64,000 bases of DNA, from the NCBI RefSeq assembly GCF_036669915.1, contig NC_089325.1:3159683-3223682 (forward strand), in the 5' to 3' direction. This DNA comes from Pocillopora verrucosa (Eukaryota; Cnidaria; Anthozoa; Scleractinia; Pocilloporidae). The notes beneath the pieces were generated by a model. It did not search any database and was not told the DNA's origin. It saw nothing but the letters and a program-made list of their open reading frames with translations. Of this stretch, positions 11,401 through 23,457 are shown one piece after another. Each line of letters opens with the position of its first letter. Position 1 is the first letter of the stretch. The translations under genes were made by a program, and so were the position numbers.

Positions 11401-14158
11401 GTTCTCAGTAGTGCAGTGTATTAATCAACCCTTGTCATAACAAATACGTTATTAATAAAGCATAAATGTAGCTGCACTAGTGAGTTGTAATTTGTTGCAT
11501 GTAAGCTGTCTATGTTCAAACATTCAATCCCCCTAGATTCACTTCTCTTGTCACAGGCTAAAGTGTACTAATAAAAAATGGGTCTAAAAAAAGGTTTTTA
11601 AATTGTTTAGAAAATAATAATTTTGAAAACTTTTTCAATTATTTTCAGCAAAAGTAATGGCAAATGGAATGATATTAAATTCACTGAAAATACCAAACAA
11701 TGATATTGATGATATTATTAATAGTAATAGTGATACTACACTCTGCATTGAGTCAAACAAACCTGGTTATATGAGAAGGTGAGCTCACTTCGTTGATTTG
11801 TCCAGTTTACCACAAAGAAATGGATCAAGATATCTTGAACCATGCCTCCCATTAGTTCATTAGTGAGTACTATTCTGCATTATCAGTTATTTGAATAATT
11901 ATTGATTTTGGTTGGGGAACTGTGTCAGTTCACAAAGAGATTAGAAGTCCTTTTTGGTTGTTAATCAATCTGATGTAATATTCATATGGTATCTGACTTG
12001 TAGGCTTTGCTTTAATCACACAGTTCATTACACAAACAAATTTGAAGGATTCTTATCAAGCAATACCCAGAACAACAGTAAAGTTTAAACATGACAATGG
12101 CCGTAACCGAGACTTCCTTTGTGTGTTTGAACTAACTGCAGAAGATACCACAACATCGATTTGTGCTGTTGCCACGATTAGAGAGGTAAGTGCTTTTTTC
12201 ATCAATCTAAATTAATGCAACTAAATAATAATTTGGTTAAAAATTAATTAAATGTGATTGTGATGAATGGATTTATTAGCCAGCATGATATTTTTTATCA
12301 TACAGTTGTATGCAATAACATTTGTGGCAATTGGTTTTGCAATTCTGAAAATCTTGAAGTCTGATGTCCTAGACTTTATATTAAAAGGCTTAAGATATAG
12401 TCATGAAAAAAAAAGAAGACTGAGATATGTGATACATGTATAATGGACTGAACACATTGCTCAATTACACTATTTTCATTTTTGTTTCCTCCTTGGCAGG
12501 ATCCATCTAGGAAGTTTCAGGAGCACCAACCAGGATTTGGTAATGGCAGTCATCAATTTGTGACTGGGAGAAACTTGTGTGGTAAGAACACAATTGTTTT
12601 GATTTTATTTCCAGGATTGAGTTATTGGTACTCAAAATCACTATTTAGCTACCTTAGGATCCCAGAGATAATTATTTCACTTTTGCTTGGTAAAAAAAAT
12701 GAAATTTGGAAATGCAGTTTTGTTTTATTAAAACTGAGTACAGTGTATCTCTGGACTACAGAGGATACATTTTATCTTCAGTAGCCACAATGTAGCTCTG
12801 TTACAGTTGTGATTTATCATCTAATCAAAGGAAACCTGTATGAAGTGGTTTATAATAGGTATATTCATTTTCACATACATCCTTGTCAATATAGACCAGT
12901 CTTATCAAGCTCCCTTTTTTCATAATTTCCATTATAATTACTAGGTTATACCTTCTATAGTAGAGGCTTCCATGCTCAAGAGGTAAAAACATGTTCAAGA
13001 GAGATTTATTTTTGAAAAAAATTGTTGTAGAAAGATGTAAAAAGCAAAATTGGCTTAGTCTGAATATTGGTTAATTAGGTACATGTGGTTTTTAATGTTG
13101 TTGAGAAACTGGTCTTCCTAGAGGAAGAGAGAAACTAGCTGCATGAGGAAATAATTGAAAGACAGAGACTCTAATGGAATCACAACTCAAATTCAGCAAA
13201 ATCAAACACCAGTATCAGTTAGTGTACATATGGTCATTCTGCCATGGACCAAGAAAGAACTCTTCCTTTCCACAACAAGAATAGCCAATTGAGCCTAATC
13301 TTAGACAATTTACAATACTCTACCAAGGTTCTAAAATTTGGAATTCTCTCCAAATATCAATCATTGGTTTGACTTTTTTATTTTTAAAAGAAAAATGATA
13401 ATTTTTTAAGTGAAATGAGTGCAAATTAGCCAGCCGCACATCCACATCCACAACTTAATTACAAACATATTGACATACGAGGTGGCCTCACCTATAAGCC
13501 TGGTGGTTTCTTGGAGGTTTCCTTACTCTACCATACTGTTAAACCTGTATAAATATTATATCTTTAGTGGCCAATAAATAAATAAATAGATGATGGTGAT
13601 GACAAAAGTGGGGGTTACCTGTGACTAGTTACAAGTGAGAAATTTGGAGGGAAAGCTCAGTTTTTCAGTGTCTACTTTAGATCTTAAGAATGCACCTCAA
13701 TTTTTTTTGTAATTTGTGCTTTTTACATTTTTCAAAGACAAAATCGTTACTTGCAATGTAACTTACCACCCAATAAGTTGCCTTGACTCAGCTGATTGAT
13801 GCCTTTGTACCCTCTTAAAGATCCACTGATCATCAACCCAGACAAACCATCACCTTGTCTTAAAGATCTTCCAAAGGAGGTACTTGAAGCTCTTTGTGAG
13901 AAACTTGATAAGCCCCTGAAAGGAGTTGGCAATTGGAGGCATGTTGCAACGTGCCTTGATTTCACCGAGGAACAAATTCAGCGTTTCCGGAATGAAATGT
14001 TGACTCCTGACGGAAGTCCGTGCACTGTTATGTTGGAGGCACTGGTGACGAAGTCACCACAGTTCACTGTGGCAGAATTTGTGCATATTCTACAAACAAG
14101 GAAGATTCAGCGCTTTGATGCGGTGGAAGTTCTGGAGCCTCATTTACACAGCTGTTGA
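8500..14158 (+). CDS. Receptor gene A: TNFR ectodomain, transmembrane, ZU5, UPA and death domain
   Basis: Exons: 8500-8556, 9010-10081, 10375-10925, 11251 to about 11407 (donor ambiguous, 11408 or 11411), 11649-11778, 12071-12185, 12500-12581 and 13821-14158. All phases join, giving about 833 residues. Exon 1 encodes a 19-residue signal peptide (MYILSLYLMCSFQFLSIKN). Exon 2 encodes six TNFR-type cysteine-rich repeats in two similar blocks (about residues 25-165 and 166-310), then a transmembrane helix near 328-350 and a basic stop-transfer stretch. Residues about 390-510 form a ZU5 domain (GEVQLSPVIKFQPYG, KPVQVRIPHSAL, LTSYVIIG). UPA follows (AVFGG, YLYIFDDSESSFEKI, PQSFYVETM), running into the next exons. 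The last exon is a typical death domain (NWRHVATCLDFTEEQIQRF). A cell-surface receptor that signals through DD contacts is the likely role. The ligand is unknown. The middle UPA exon borders are the weakest part of the model. Confidence 0.88.
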
Positions 14159-14271
14159 TAATGATCTGCACAAGAATCGAGAGACATTCTCAATTACTCG
14201 CATTGTAACGGACTTGTCGAACTTTTTGGCTTTTTGCGCCGATTTGCTGTATCAGATTGAAATCACTGTCA

Positions 14272-14277
14272 AATAAA
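14272..14277 (+). terminator. Possible poly(A) signal of gene A
   Basis: AATAAA lies 114 bp after the gene A stop codon. It is the first canonical hexamer downstream. Confidence 0.4.
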
Positions 14278-15410
14278 CTAACAGATTTCTAAAGCCTCTA
14301 GCATAAACAAAGTAATTGTCTAAAAAATAAGCCAGTTGCACAATTGGAAAATGAACAGTTTTAAAATGAACGAAATATTACTTTATAAAATATTAAAACC
14401 GGCCTCCTTTAAAAGCCAATTCTTTGGCAAATCCATCTTTATTTCCCTGCCAATATCACGTTTGCTAACTCTCCCATATTATCCGGGAGTCTGCCGGAAA
14501 CAAACCGAGTCTCCCGGTCTTCCGTACGGCTCATCAAATATCCCGCATAAAAGCGATCACAGATCAGTTTCTCATCGAAACCTAACATTTTTCAAAAATC
14601 ATCAGGTTTCGTCTTAAATCTTATGGTTCTTGTTTTCATTTTCTTGTCAATTCGTTGTCTTGTCAATTGCACTTTGCTTCTCCCTAAAATCAATTTTTTG
14701 AATACTCCAGTATCAACATTTATCCAACTCAGGGTTTCCTAATCGACACGCTCGGACATCTCTGACGATTAAAACCAAATATGTGAAATCCACAAAAATT
14801 CCAACTTCTCCTAACTGTTCCAAAAACAACTCTTGGCTCGTAGTGTGCTGGATAAAAGTAAGACGCCACGCTCGTTAAATATATACCGGTTTGAGTTATA
14901 CATCGGCACCTACGTCGTAGGGAAGAGGCAAAAAAACTTTAAAAGACAACTTGAATAACAAAGGAAAGGTAATTATGGATAAAAAAAATTACAACTTATA
15001 AATAATTTCTTGGACACGCAACCACACGTCATAAAAAGGAACTAACGAAATAAATTTTGAGTGCGTGATCTCAAACCAGAGCTCACAGATTTTGGACTTT
15101 TGGACATACGTACATGTAGTGTTGGGGGATATGATATTTAACGCCATATCTTCGTCTCAAAGTCCATTCTCTGATGTATCCCAGAGTCCCTTGGTCTAAA
15201 TGTAACTCTAAACACAACAAGAGTGCCCAAAGTAAATTTAACTCCTGAATGCTTAACGTAATTTACCTACGTGGATACATGTGATTCTCTAACAATACCT
15301 CATTCCCCACAAACATTCCCTCATGTTTTTAGTTTTGAGGCACAAACACAAAAATTGCAGGAAGCATTAATAACCATACAAAATATTGGTAATCTTGCTC
15401 TTGAGGTTAC
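14278..15410. other. Intergenic, nothing recognised
   Basis: AT-rich interval between gene A and the duplicated block that carries gene B. I see no coding exon or repeat. Confidence 0.5.
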
Positions 15411-15948
15411 TTGAGTGAACTGTTCTGCGCATTACAGGTTACGCAGTGCAATACAAGGAATCATATTTCTCGTGGCTTCTTCCCGGTCCCGTGTTTTGGG
15501 TCCAAAGTACAAAAAGTCATATTAAAGTTCTTTTGAAGACAACGATTCGACACAATTCAGAAACTACGGGAGCTTCACAATATCTGGTGCTGTTCTTTGA
15601 TTCACACGGATTTTTTGGCAAGATTCGTGATACCATTTTCAACACGAAATCACCGTCAGCTACCGTCAATATCAGCGCCTGTCAAGGCAAGAGGGATTTT
15701 ACTCTTCTTTTATCTCGCTCGATCTCTGGCCCTGTATCGGGAAAGAGTTTTTGTAGTGCACCAAGATCGTGCTGTTGAATAATGTGTGTAAACATGTGTG
15801 TGGTTTAATCACTTCGTTTTCCTTTATAACAAAGCGCCTCGAAGAATTTGACGCGAACTTCAAGAATGTCTGTTCTTTTCGAAGAAGGCGAAGAGAATTC
15901 ACGGCCATTCAACGGGCTCAGAAGAATACATAATCAGTCTCAACAGCC

Positions 15949-16250
15949 GGGAATTTTCCCGCCAAATACCTTCTCTATCACAAGCGATTCATGTGACTTT
16001 CTTTGTGCCCTTGGGTGACCTTGATATCAAAATAATACACACTTTTTGACTGGATGACCAAACATAAACAAAATAGAAGAGCCAATCAAGGTAAGCGTAC
16101 TATAATGTAAACAAACTTTAAATACCAAAATTCGTTTCATTCACGTATCTCGCTCTTATTACGCTAGGTTTGACATTTAAATTTTTTCTAAAAAGAAATT
16201 TCTTTCTGTACTTCTTCGAACCTTCGTGAGGCAAGTTAAGAATCATTCAA
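15949..16250 (+). promoter_or_regulatory. Promoter region of gene B with a kB-like site
   Basis: GGGAATTTTCCC at 15949-15960 fits the loose Rel consensus GGRRNNYYCC. Further on, GCCAATCAAGGTAAGCGTAC (from about 16080) is conserved in the gene C promoter (from about 26565), whereas the kB-like site is not. The start of transcription is not visible. Confidence 0.45.
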
Positions 16251-16257
16251 CAGAAGT

Positions 16258-16503
16258 ATGCGACATGGATTTTTCACAAGCTTTGCGCTTGATGACTTCT
16301 TCCTAACTGTCACTTCGGTGAAGATTTCTAACTCTTTGAAAAACCACGATGCACTCAGAGAAAATGGTGAGAATTTTGTTGCGTCTTTCCTTATGCAAAG
16401 ATGAGTTTTAATTCCTTCGGAAAATTTGGCCTGCAATAACTCAGAAAACGCAGTATTTTTAATTCTAACGGCGACTTCCTTGTTTTCCCAAACAGGCGGG
16501 TAG
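16258..16503 (+). CDS. Upstream ORF of gene B overlapping its start codon
   Basis: ATG at 16258 opens a 38-codon frame that passes over the main start (16349) out of frame. After splicing 16366 to 16496 it stops at TAG 16501-16503. Gene C has an ORF of exactly the same length in the same place, with similar residues (GFF, ISN.LKNHDALRE). It would be expected to lower translation of the receptor. The peptide itself may have no function. Confidence 0.5.
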
Positions 16504-19500
16504 CAGAGAAAGTTACTACGCAATACCCCTGAGATCTACACGCAGAGATAATTTGCCCTCTCAGTATAAAAAGGTAAGAAAATTCCTCAAGAAGTTTTGA
16601 CTATTATTTGATTTTCCGTCGTTAAACACCATCAAACAGTTTTTCTGCGTGTGCCATATCCTAATTTCGTCAACTTGGGTTTATAAAAAGTGTATTTTGT
16701 CGCCGAATGTTACAAAAAATGTGCTGCGTAATCACTTCAATTCGCAAAAATGGGTTCCTCAGCCCTAACGGTTTTCTACAATAGAAGAATTCTACATGGT
16801 TGTGACTGATTTTTTTTATCTTGAGGGAGTCTGTGGTAAACTTCACCCTGTTCATAGATAATTTTTTAAAAGACCTTGGTACCCGACAAAGACGGTTTTA
16901 TATATTACAGGCTTAAATCACAACTGTCGTTTGAGTTGTTTTAGGTACATTTCGATACGAAATCGAAATGATTTTTCCTCGGCAATTCACACAATACCAG
17001 CTTGGAAAATGCGACATTCCCTATCAGAGATAAGTGATCAAAACCGTAGGTTTGTTTCATCAAAACGATCGTGCCTAAAATGGTTCATGAAAATAAATAT
17101 TGCATCAGCTTTGTTCGTATTTAAATAACGTCATGTCATTACCAAAACAAAATTAATATTCATTGTCTGAGTTTGGTAAAATGGTAGAGTATTCAATAAC
17201 GCACATGCACCTGAGCAGATATGTTTAAACATTTACAATCATTCCTGATAATTTTCTTTGGCAGTTATTTGGGATAATAGTTGTGGTCTTCTATCTTCTT
17301 CCCGTGGTTTCTGCAAAGGTTAGACTTTGTGGTATTTATAATATATATATATATATATTACTATCTTTGTATCTAGAATTTCATGAACATTATTTATTGT
17401 ATGTGTGGGCTGGCAAAATTTTCTCTGCTCTTTGGTCAGCAATCCCCGAATATATTACATAACAAATTTAAAATCATGTCATTAAGGCAGGAATCTAACC
17501 ACTATACTTCTAGATACACTAAAGTTTATCATTCTAAGCTATAACAGAAAATCGATAGGAAAAGAACAATTCTTCGTTTTATCTTCAATATCTCCGCTAG
17601 TATAAAAACAGAGCTTACTAAAACATTCACTCTGGAAGGGAAAAAATACAATGATATCACTCCTTTGGAAAGAAAATTGTCTTCATTAAGCTTTTCAATT
17701 TCGAAGTACATTTATTCGGTAAATTCTGGCCAAAGAAACGTCAAAATAATTTGGAAAAACAAATAACTCCGTAGACCACCGTCACTTTTCAAATTTTTGG
17801 AAAATTTAAAATTTTTCCTTGTTTCACGAGGAAATTATGACCTCAAAACCCGATGGAAATTGGTCATATCAAGAATAACAACAAGGTTGTTAATGGTGGC
17901 GAGTGTTCACGTTACTGGCACCGCTTCTTCCGCTCCCTTTTGCTTGAAAAAATTACCATAATTTAAATCAGTTGGGTTCCAAGCTCTCTTAAAAGACTAA
18001 GGACATACTTCTCATTAAAAGAAAAGTAAATCCTTAACGTAAAAATTGTGATATGAAAAGCATCGATTCCCATATGTTTACATTTGTCAAATAACGTATT
18101 GCGAAGCCACATAAAAGATGGTTTACCTCAATTCTTTGTTTTCCATTTCCAGCTACGATTCCAAATAACCTTTTCAAACAATTGAAAACCCTTTTCGGTT
18201 GTTATTATTCTCCAAAACCATCTTCAGAAGCTTTGAGAGTAGGGGAGTACGTCCGATCGTGATCCGCCATAATGAAATGTTCCAATAGCTGATGTTATGT
18301 CTTCATGTACGCCTCTTTCAACTGTCCAAGCTCAAAAGATAACGATCTATACGACATAGCAAATAATAATTCCTTGCTCTACATTTGCATTTGGGGGTTG
18401 GGGGAGACAAAGGTTCTAGATATATTTTATCTCCTACGGTAGTTATAAGTATACCTTTGGCCGCGGAGTAATTAAGCATTGATTCACTGGAATATTACAC
18501 AGCTTGAAGATTGTCAGGATAACTGGTAGAACAGGCAGAAAATATGATCACTTCTCGATTCAATTGCGTGGTGCCTCATGCACCTTGAAATAAAGAAAAA
18601 TGATACCTGTTCTGCAAAAGTGTCATTATGCAAAACAGGCATACAGAACCGGATATTTGCTTTAGGGCAGTTTGTAGATGACAGTTAAATGACAGTTGAG
18701 TGTGGCCTACATCACCAGTGAAGTGGACCATTTTTGATTTAACTCTGAAGGATGAAGCTCTTCCGCTTTCGAAGCTTTCAAAGCCGTACCGTTAATATAA
18801 GAAACTATGTTGATTCATTCGCAGAATCATACACAGGAAATTTCCATTTAACCCCCTGCACTTCGTGTTATTATTATTACAGTTATTTGATCAAGAAAAT
18901 AATGACGAAACAATAGCTAAAATTTTGACTAAGGCTTTCCTTAACAATAACATGGAATTATGCGGGAATTCCTTTCCTCATACTCTCAGTGAGTATGTAT
19001 GTATGTACTCTCAGTCAATAAATGTGAAACTTTATTCTTATTTCTTTTATTTTTCTAGCCGACGCCAGGTCAGCAAAGTCCTTGCGAACCAACCCAACAC
19101 TGGGTTGAAGACGAAGATGGGTCACACCAGTGTATAAATTGTGGAACTTGCCCGCCGGGGCAAGGTCTCTCAATAGAGTGTGGCAGTTCTAAACTGTTAC
19201 CTTTTAAAACCATGGTGGTCTGTGTGCCATGTATCGCAGGAGATTCATTTTCCAGACATAAAGATTCTTCCAAATGCATTCCTTGTGCATCCTGCTCCAA
19301 AGGTCAGGTTGTGGAACAAAGCTGCTTGCCAGAGTGGGATATTAAGTGCACAAATAAATGCTCCAGCAAGGAAAGGTACAAATATTAAAACAATTATACA
19401 TAGGTTGTTCCATAGAATGATTATTTTAAGTGTTATAACTGTGAAATGAACATCTATCAGCTTTTGCTGATAATCTTGTTTAAGCAAAGTGTTTAGTTTA

Positions 19501-21862
19501 ATGCTAAGATAGGAGTAGACTTTGGGGAATATTGAAGAAGATCTGAAGATCTTTATGTAGTCGGCATGCGAGTGATGATGTTGAATTCCTTATTATTTTA
19601 CTGGTTAGGTATTATGATGTGGACATGGGAGACTGTCTCAATTGCTCAAGATGCTGTGGCGATGATAGAGATGTGATGGTAAATGAGTGCAAAGAGAAGT
19701 TGGGAGACGGCTCAAACATGATTTGTTCATTTGACAGCAGTGTCAACCGCTGTGACCAAACAACACCTCAACTAACACCCACCATCAGCCATGTTGACCC
19801 CAAACATGATGGTCCTTATACCACTCAAAAAAGTAATCATTCCATTCAAGCTAAGGATCAGGACTATTTGGCAGCAATCGTTATTACAGTGGTGATAATA
19901 GTTGTTTTGGCTTTTTGCCTTTGTTCGTCCTTTTTTAAGAGGAGACTGACGCAGATGTTTATTTGGTGTAATACTACTGTTGAGAAGGAAGACCATCACA
20001 GTTCATCAGCGATGGAGGGAAAGTTAACTTCTAACCATAAAGAACAATCTGGTAAGAATGCGAAGCTTTATTCTGAATTCGCACTGATAATATTTAGTTT
20101 TGAAATATTGAGCTTTCTTAAGCTCAAGAACAGAATTTATAGAAGAGGATCGTGACTGAGACGTACCAAATTGCAGAAACACTTTTAATGTGTCAGAATC
20201 GCTTAAGAATCATTTGCCTTATCGTGTCAACCCAACTACCCTTAAAGGGACCCAAAACAAAGATTTCTGCTTTTGATTATTGACTTCCATGCAATATCTA
20301 AGCTTTGCTATACCCTTACTGATGGTTTTACGCAATGGACCTGCACTTTATCAAATCTATAACATTCTGAAGAGATATGGACTGAGGTAGAACTCCTTCA
20401 GGGTTGGTTTCTTTGCGCTATGCTGGTATATATTAATTACTAGATGCAATGATTAAATCCTTTTCGATTTTTCTTATAGACGACTCATGCGGGAACATAA
20501 GGGAAACTGACTCATCGAATAAGCTTGGAAAAGCTCTGACAGACTCGGAGGAACCCTTGCTGTGTTCAGAGGAGGTAAATAAAAAATAATTATTGTTTTA
20601 CTCGTAATTTATAGACATTATAAGGTAAACTTTATTACTGGTAAATTAAGGATATGTCGCAAGGTTGGGTTGTTATTTACAATGATCATTCCCGGTTGAT
20701 GTTGTAGTTTAGGAACCTTACATAAATCCGTCAAATCATCGCGTAAGTCCAAAACGCATTGAACATTGCTCTGATACATAGATTTTTTCAGAAATCAAAG
20801 CATAATTAAAGTATTACCAAAGATAGATAAATTGATGTTAAAACTGAGTCAAGGTAAGTTTCAATATGCACCTTAAATAATCCAATTTTCAGAGTAATCC
20901 AAGACATGCCTGAAAAAGAGTTAAAAAAATCTGTCTTGCACACTAGTGGCACACTTCGATGTCCTATCTGAATGAAATTATATTTACAAATACTTAATAG
21001 TCAAAGTTTTTGTTTCTTTATTGCCTTAGGGTGTTCTGGAAAACTTGGACGACGCTCAAACCAGTAAAACGAAAGGTGTGATTGACGTTCAGTTTTGTTC
21101 GCAATTTATACTAACCCTCAATTGTGTTTTGGATAACTGGAATATCTCTTGACTATCACCATACCATCATATAACACAAGCCATCGAAGCCATCAGGGAT
21201 AAGGCAGTCTTATCCTAAGCTATTTCTTTGAATTATAGGTCAGAGTTTTCTCATCTTTGTGATTTGTAGGAGCTAATAGTTTGAAATAATTAAAAGTTTG
21301 GACAAAGTAAAACCCAGAGGACGAGAGAAATTCCTATAAACCTTTCTATTTTTGTTAGAGTGTCATTTATTTAATCTCGAGTTCAAAATGAAACTGTTAG
21401 ATTGAGAAGTGGTTTGGTTGGAAGTAAATCTAAAAGGATGATTTTTTAAGGGGGGGAAAGCCAAAAAGATAAATCCAGTTATTAGAGATATACTGCTACC
21501 GTGGTGGTTATAATATTTTCTCTGTTTGCTTGTCTCTCGTCGGTTTAGATTCGAAGCTACTTAGCAGCTTAGTGGAGGGTGAGTCTTACCAGTACTTAAA
21601 GAAAGTCTGTGTGCGTTTGGACACAGCCATGCCAGGCGTTGGTGACTATCGTGATGTCTGTTTTCACTACGGCATTAATCATTATGAGATTGCCTCAGTG
21701 TATGAGAAACACAGCGATGGGCCATCCAGAGCTCTAATCGGTCACTTGGCAGCTACACATGTACAGCTAACAGTAGCTGACTTTGTGGGTGTGGTAAGGA
21801 ATGTAGCAGAGAGAGATGATGTTGCTAAAGTTCTAGAGGAATATGATTCGCAGAAGGAATGA
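16349..21862 (+). CDS. Receptor gene B: TNFR superfamily member with death domain
   Basis: Exons: 16349-16366, 16496-16573, 17265-17318, 19059-19375, 19609-20051, 20480-20574, 21030-21075 and 21549-21862. The product is 454 residues. A polar 32-residue leader precedes the hydrophobic signal core LFGIIVVVFYLLPVVSAK, so the signal peptide has an unusually long n-region. Three cysteine-rich repeats follow (CINCGTCPPGQG, CIPCASCSKGQ, CLNCSRCCGDD), then a short Thr/Pro stalk and a transmembrane helix near residue 243-265 (AAIVITVVIIVVLAFCLC). An acidic tail (DSEEPLLCSEE) leads to a death domain at about 355-450 (GVGDYRDVCFHYGI, GPSRALIGHLA). It should act at the cell surface and signal through DD partners. 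One intron splits the cysteine-rich region, unlike genes A, D and E. It is the tandem paralogue of gene C. Confidence 0.9.
17336..17359. repeat. TA microsatellite in intron 3 of gene B
   Basis: A run of alternating TA just after exon 3 that is absent at the matching place in gene C. Confidence 0.8.
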
Positions 21863-23457
21863 GTGACAAGGGTTTTTTTTGGAGAAACTTACTCCCGTTA
21901 TTTTAGGTAGTTGCACGTATTTTGTTAAATCGTTTCATCTTGTTAAATTTTTGAGAGTTAGGTTATAATCGGCATGACATAAGTTTCATCCATGGGTTGC
22001 TAAAAATTTGAATACGAGAGCTGTCTACATTTTATAAACGCAAGCTCCAAATGCAAAAGTTCCAGTAAAAAAACTGTTAAGAACCATAGAATCATTTTGG
22101 TTGGATAATTTTCATAATTTATGTTTCAAGAAACATGTTAATTGTTATTTAATATTTTGTTGTATTTTGTTAAACCAAAAATATATATTTTTTAAATTTT
22201 GTTTGTATTATTGGAAATACTTCGTCAAATATCTCAAACTTTGAGATTTTTGTTTAGTCCTTTTTTTATTGTTGTGCAATATTTAAGTATGTATTTGTTC
22301 ATGAATCAATTGTTAATCCAAGTTAAAAAGGCAAGGAGAGCTCAAACCTTTACTATAGATAATGTGTTATGGCTTTAATTTAAACTTTTAAGTTATGATT
22401 AGTTTTTTCCATTTCTAGGTGGTAACATTTTCTTTTTAAATTTTATAAGAGAATTTGCAGCAAAATTTTTAATTACTCCTCCTTAAGTTGTATTTTTCGA
22501 AAAATTTAATAAACTACTAATTGTGTGCTAATTAGGAAAAGCAAAAAAAAAAACGCAATAAAGTTTTGTAAAATATCATTTGTATGTAGTTTTCTATCTT
22601 TTTTCACGCATCATTTGTTTTTTTAACATGACCCACATGTTTTTGTTTTCATTCCCTTGCTTTCATTCTTGATTTTAAATTTCTCTCATGTCTGCCTTTA
22701 TCTTCTGTATTCAGTTTGCTTATTAGTGTTGCCAAATATCAACTTATAATCAAATGCACTAAAGAAGACACTTAGACCGGCGAAACAAACCTAACCAATC
22801 ACTGATTTTCTGTAAATAATTTAATAAGAATAACAATGATCACAAGTCAACAAATGATAACCGCTGTAAACTCTCATCAGAAAGTTAATACATGTCAGGG
22901 GTGCCGAAGGCTAAAAATGCCAAAGAGGTACAAAGTAATTATAACTACGGTATTCTGTTTATTGAGGAAGCAACAAAAATTACCGAAGACGCAACAAATT
23001 GCAACAGAATATTTTGTTAACGATTGTCGTCTTCATTTATCCTTTTTTACTTTTTTCTTCCCGTCGGTTTTGAACACTTGGTCTTGAACACAAGTCGATC
23101 AGTATCACAGGAGGAGTTAATGGTTTTGTCGGCGAGACTGAAACAAGGAAGATATTAATTAACAGGGAAATATAGTTTAGAGAAGTTTTCCCTTCATGGT
23201 TAAGACTCAAAAGCTATTTAGGATTGGGATTTGGTCACAAATTTGATCCCAAAAAGTATAAATTGAGGCTTAATTTTCCAAAAAAAAAACTTTGAGCTCT
23301 CTCCACCTGTATGATCCTCGTGTAAAGAAACTGATGGCTAAGATTTGCGTTGATCAGAATAATGATGTCTGACGGAGGACTGAGTCAACGACAGCTGATT
23401 TGTACCATTTGGTTAAGAGGTAGCAAAAACATAATACCAATCATCATCGTCATTAGC
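21863..23457. other. 3' flank of gene B, no further gene
   Basis: Very AT-rich. Canonical AATAAA hexamers at 22508-22513 and 22557-22562 could end the gene B transcript or belong to its 3' UTR. An ATT run near 23526-23560 belongs to the minus-strand gene that follows. Confidence 0.5.

Larger units (their letters stand above)
15410..21900 (+). repeat. Segmental duplication, left copy (contains gene B)
   Basis: From about 15.42 kb the sequence parallels 25.89 kb onward (shared stretch TCTTCCCGGTCCCGTGTTTT). It continues through the promoter, every exon and much intron-edge sequence of gene B. The offset grows only from about 10,409 to 10,516 bp, so the arrangement is a direct duplication with small indels. 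Confidence 0.8.

Noticed and set aside
16236..16523. Minus-strand open frame over exon 1 of gene B
   Set aside because: It is the antisense shadow of the upstream ORF and exon 1; no splice partners or family features on that strand.
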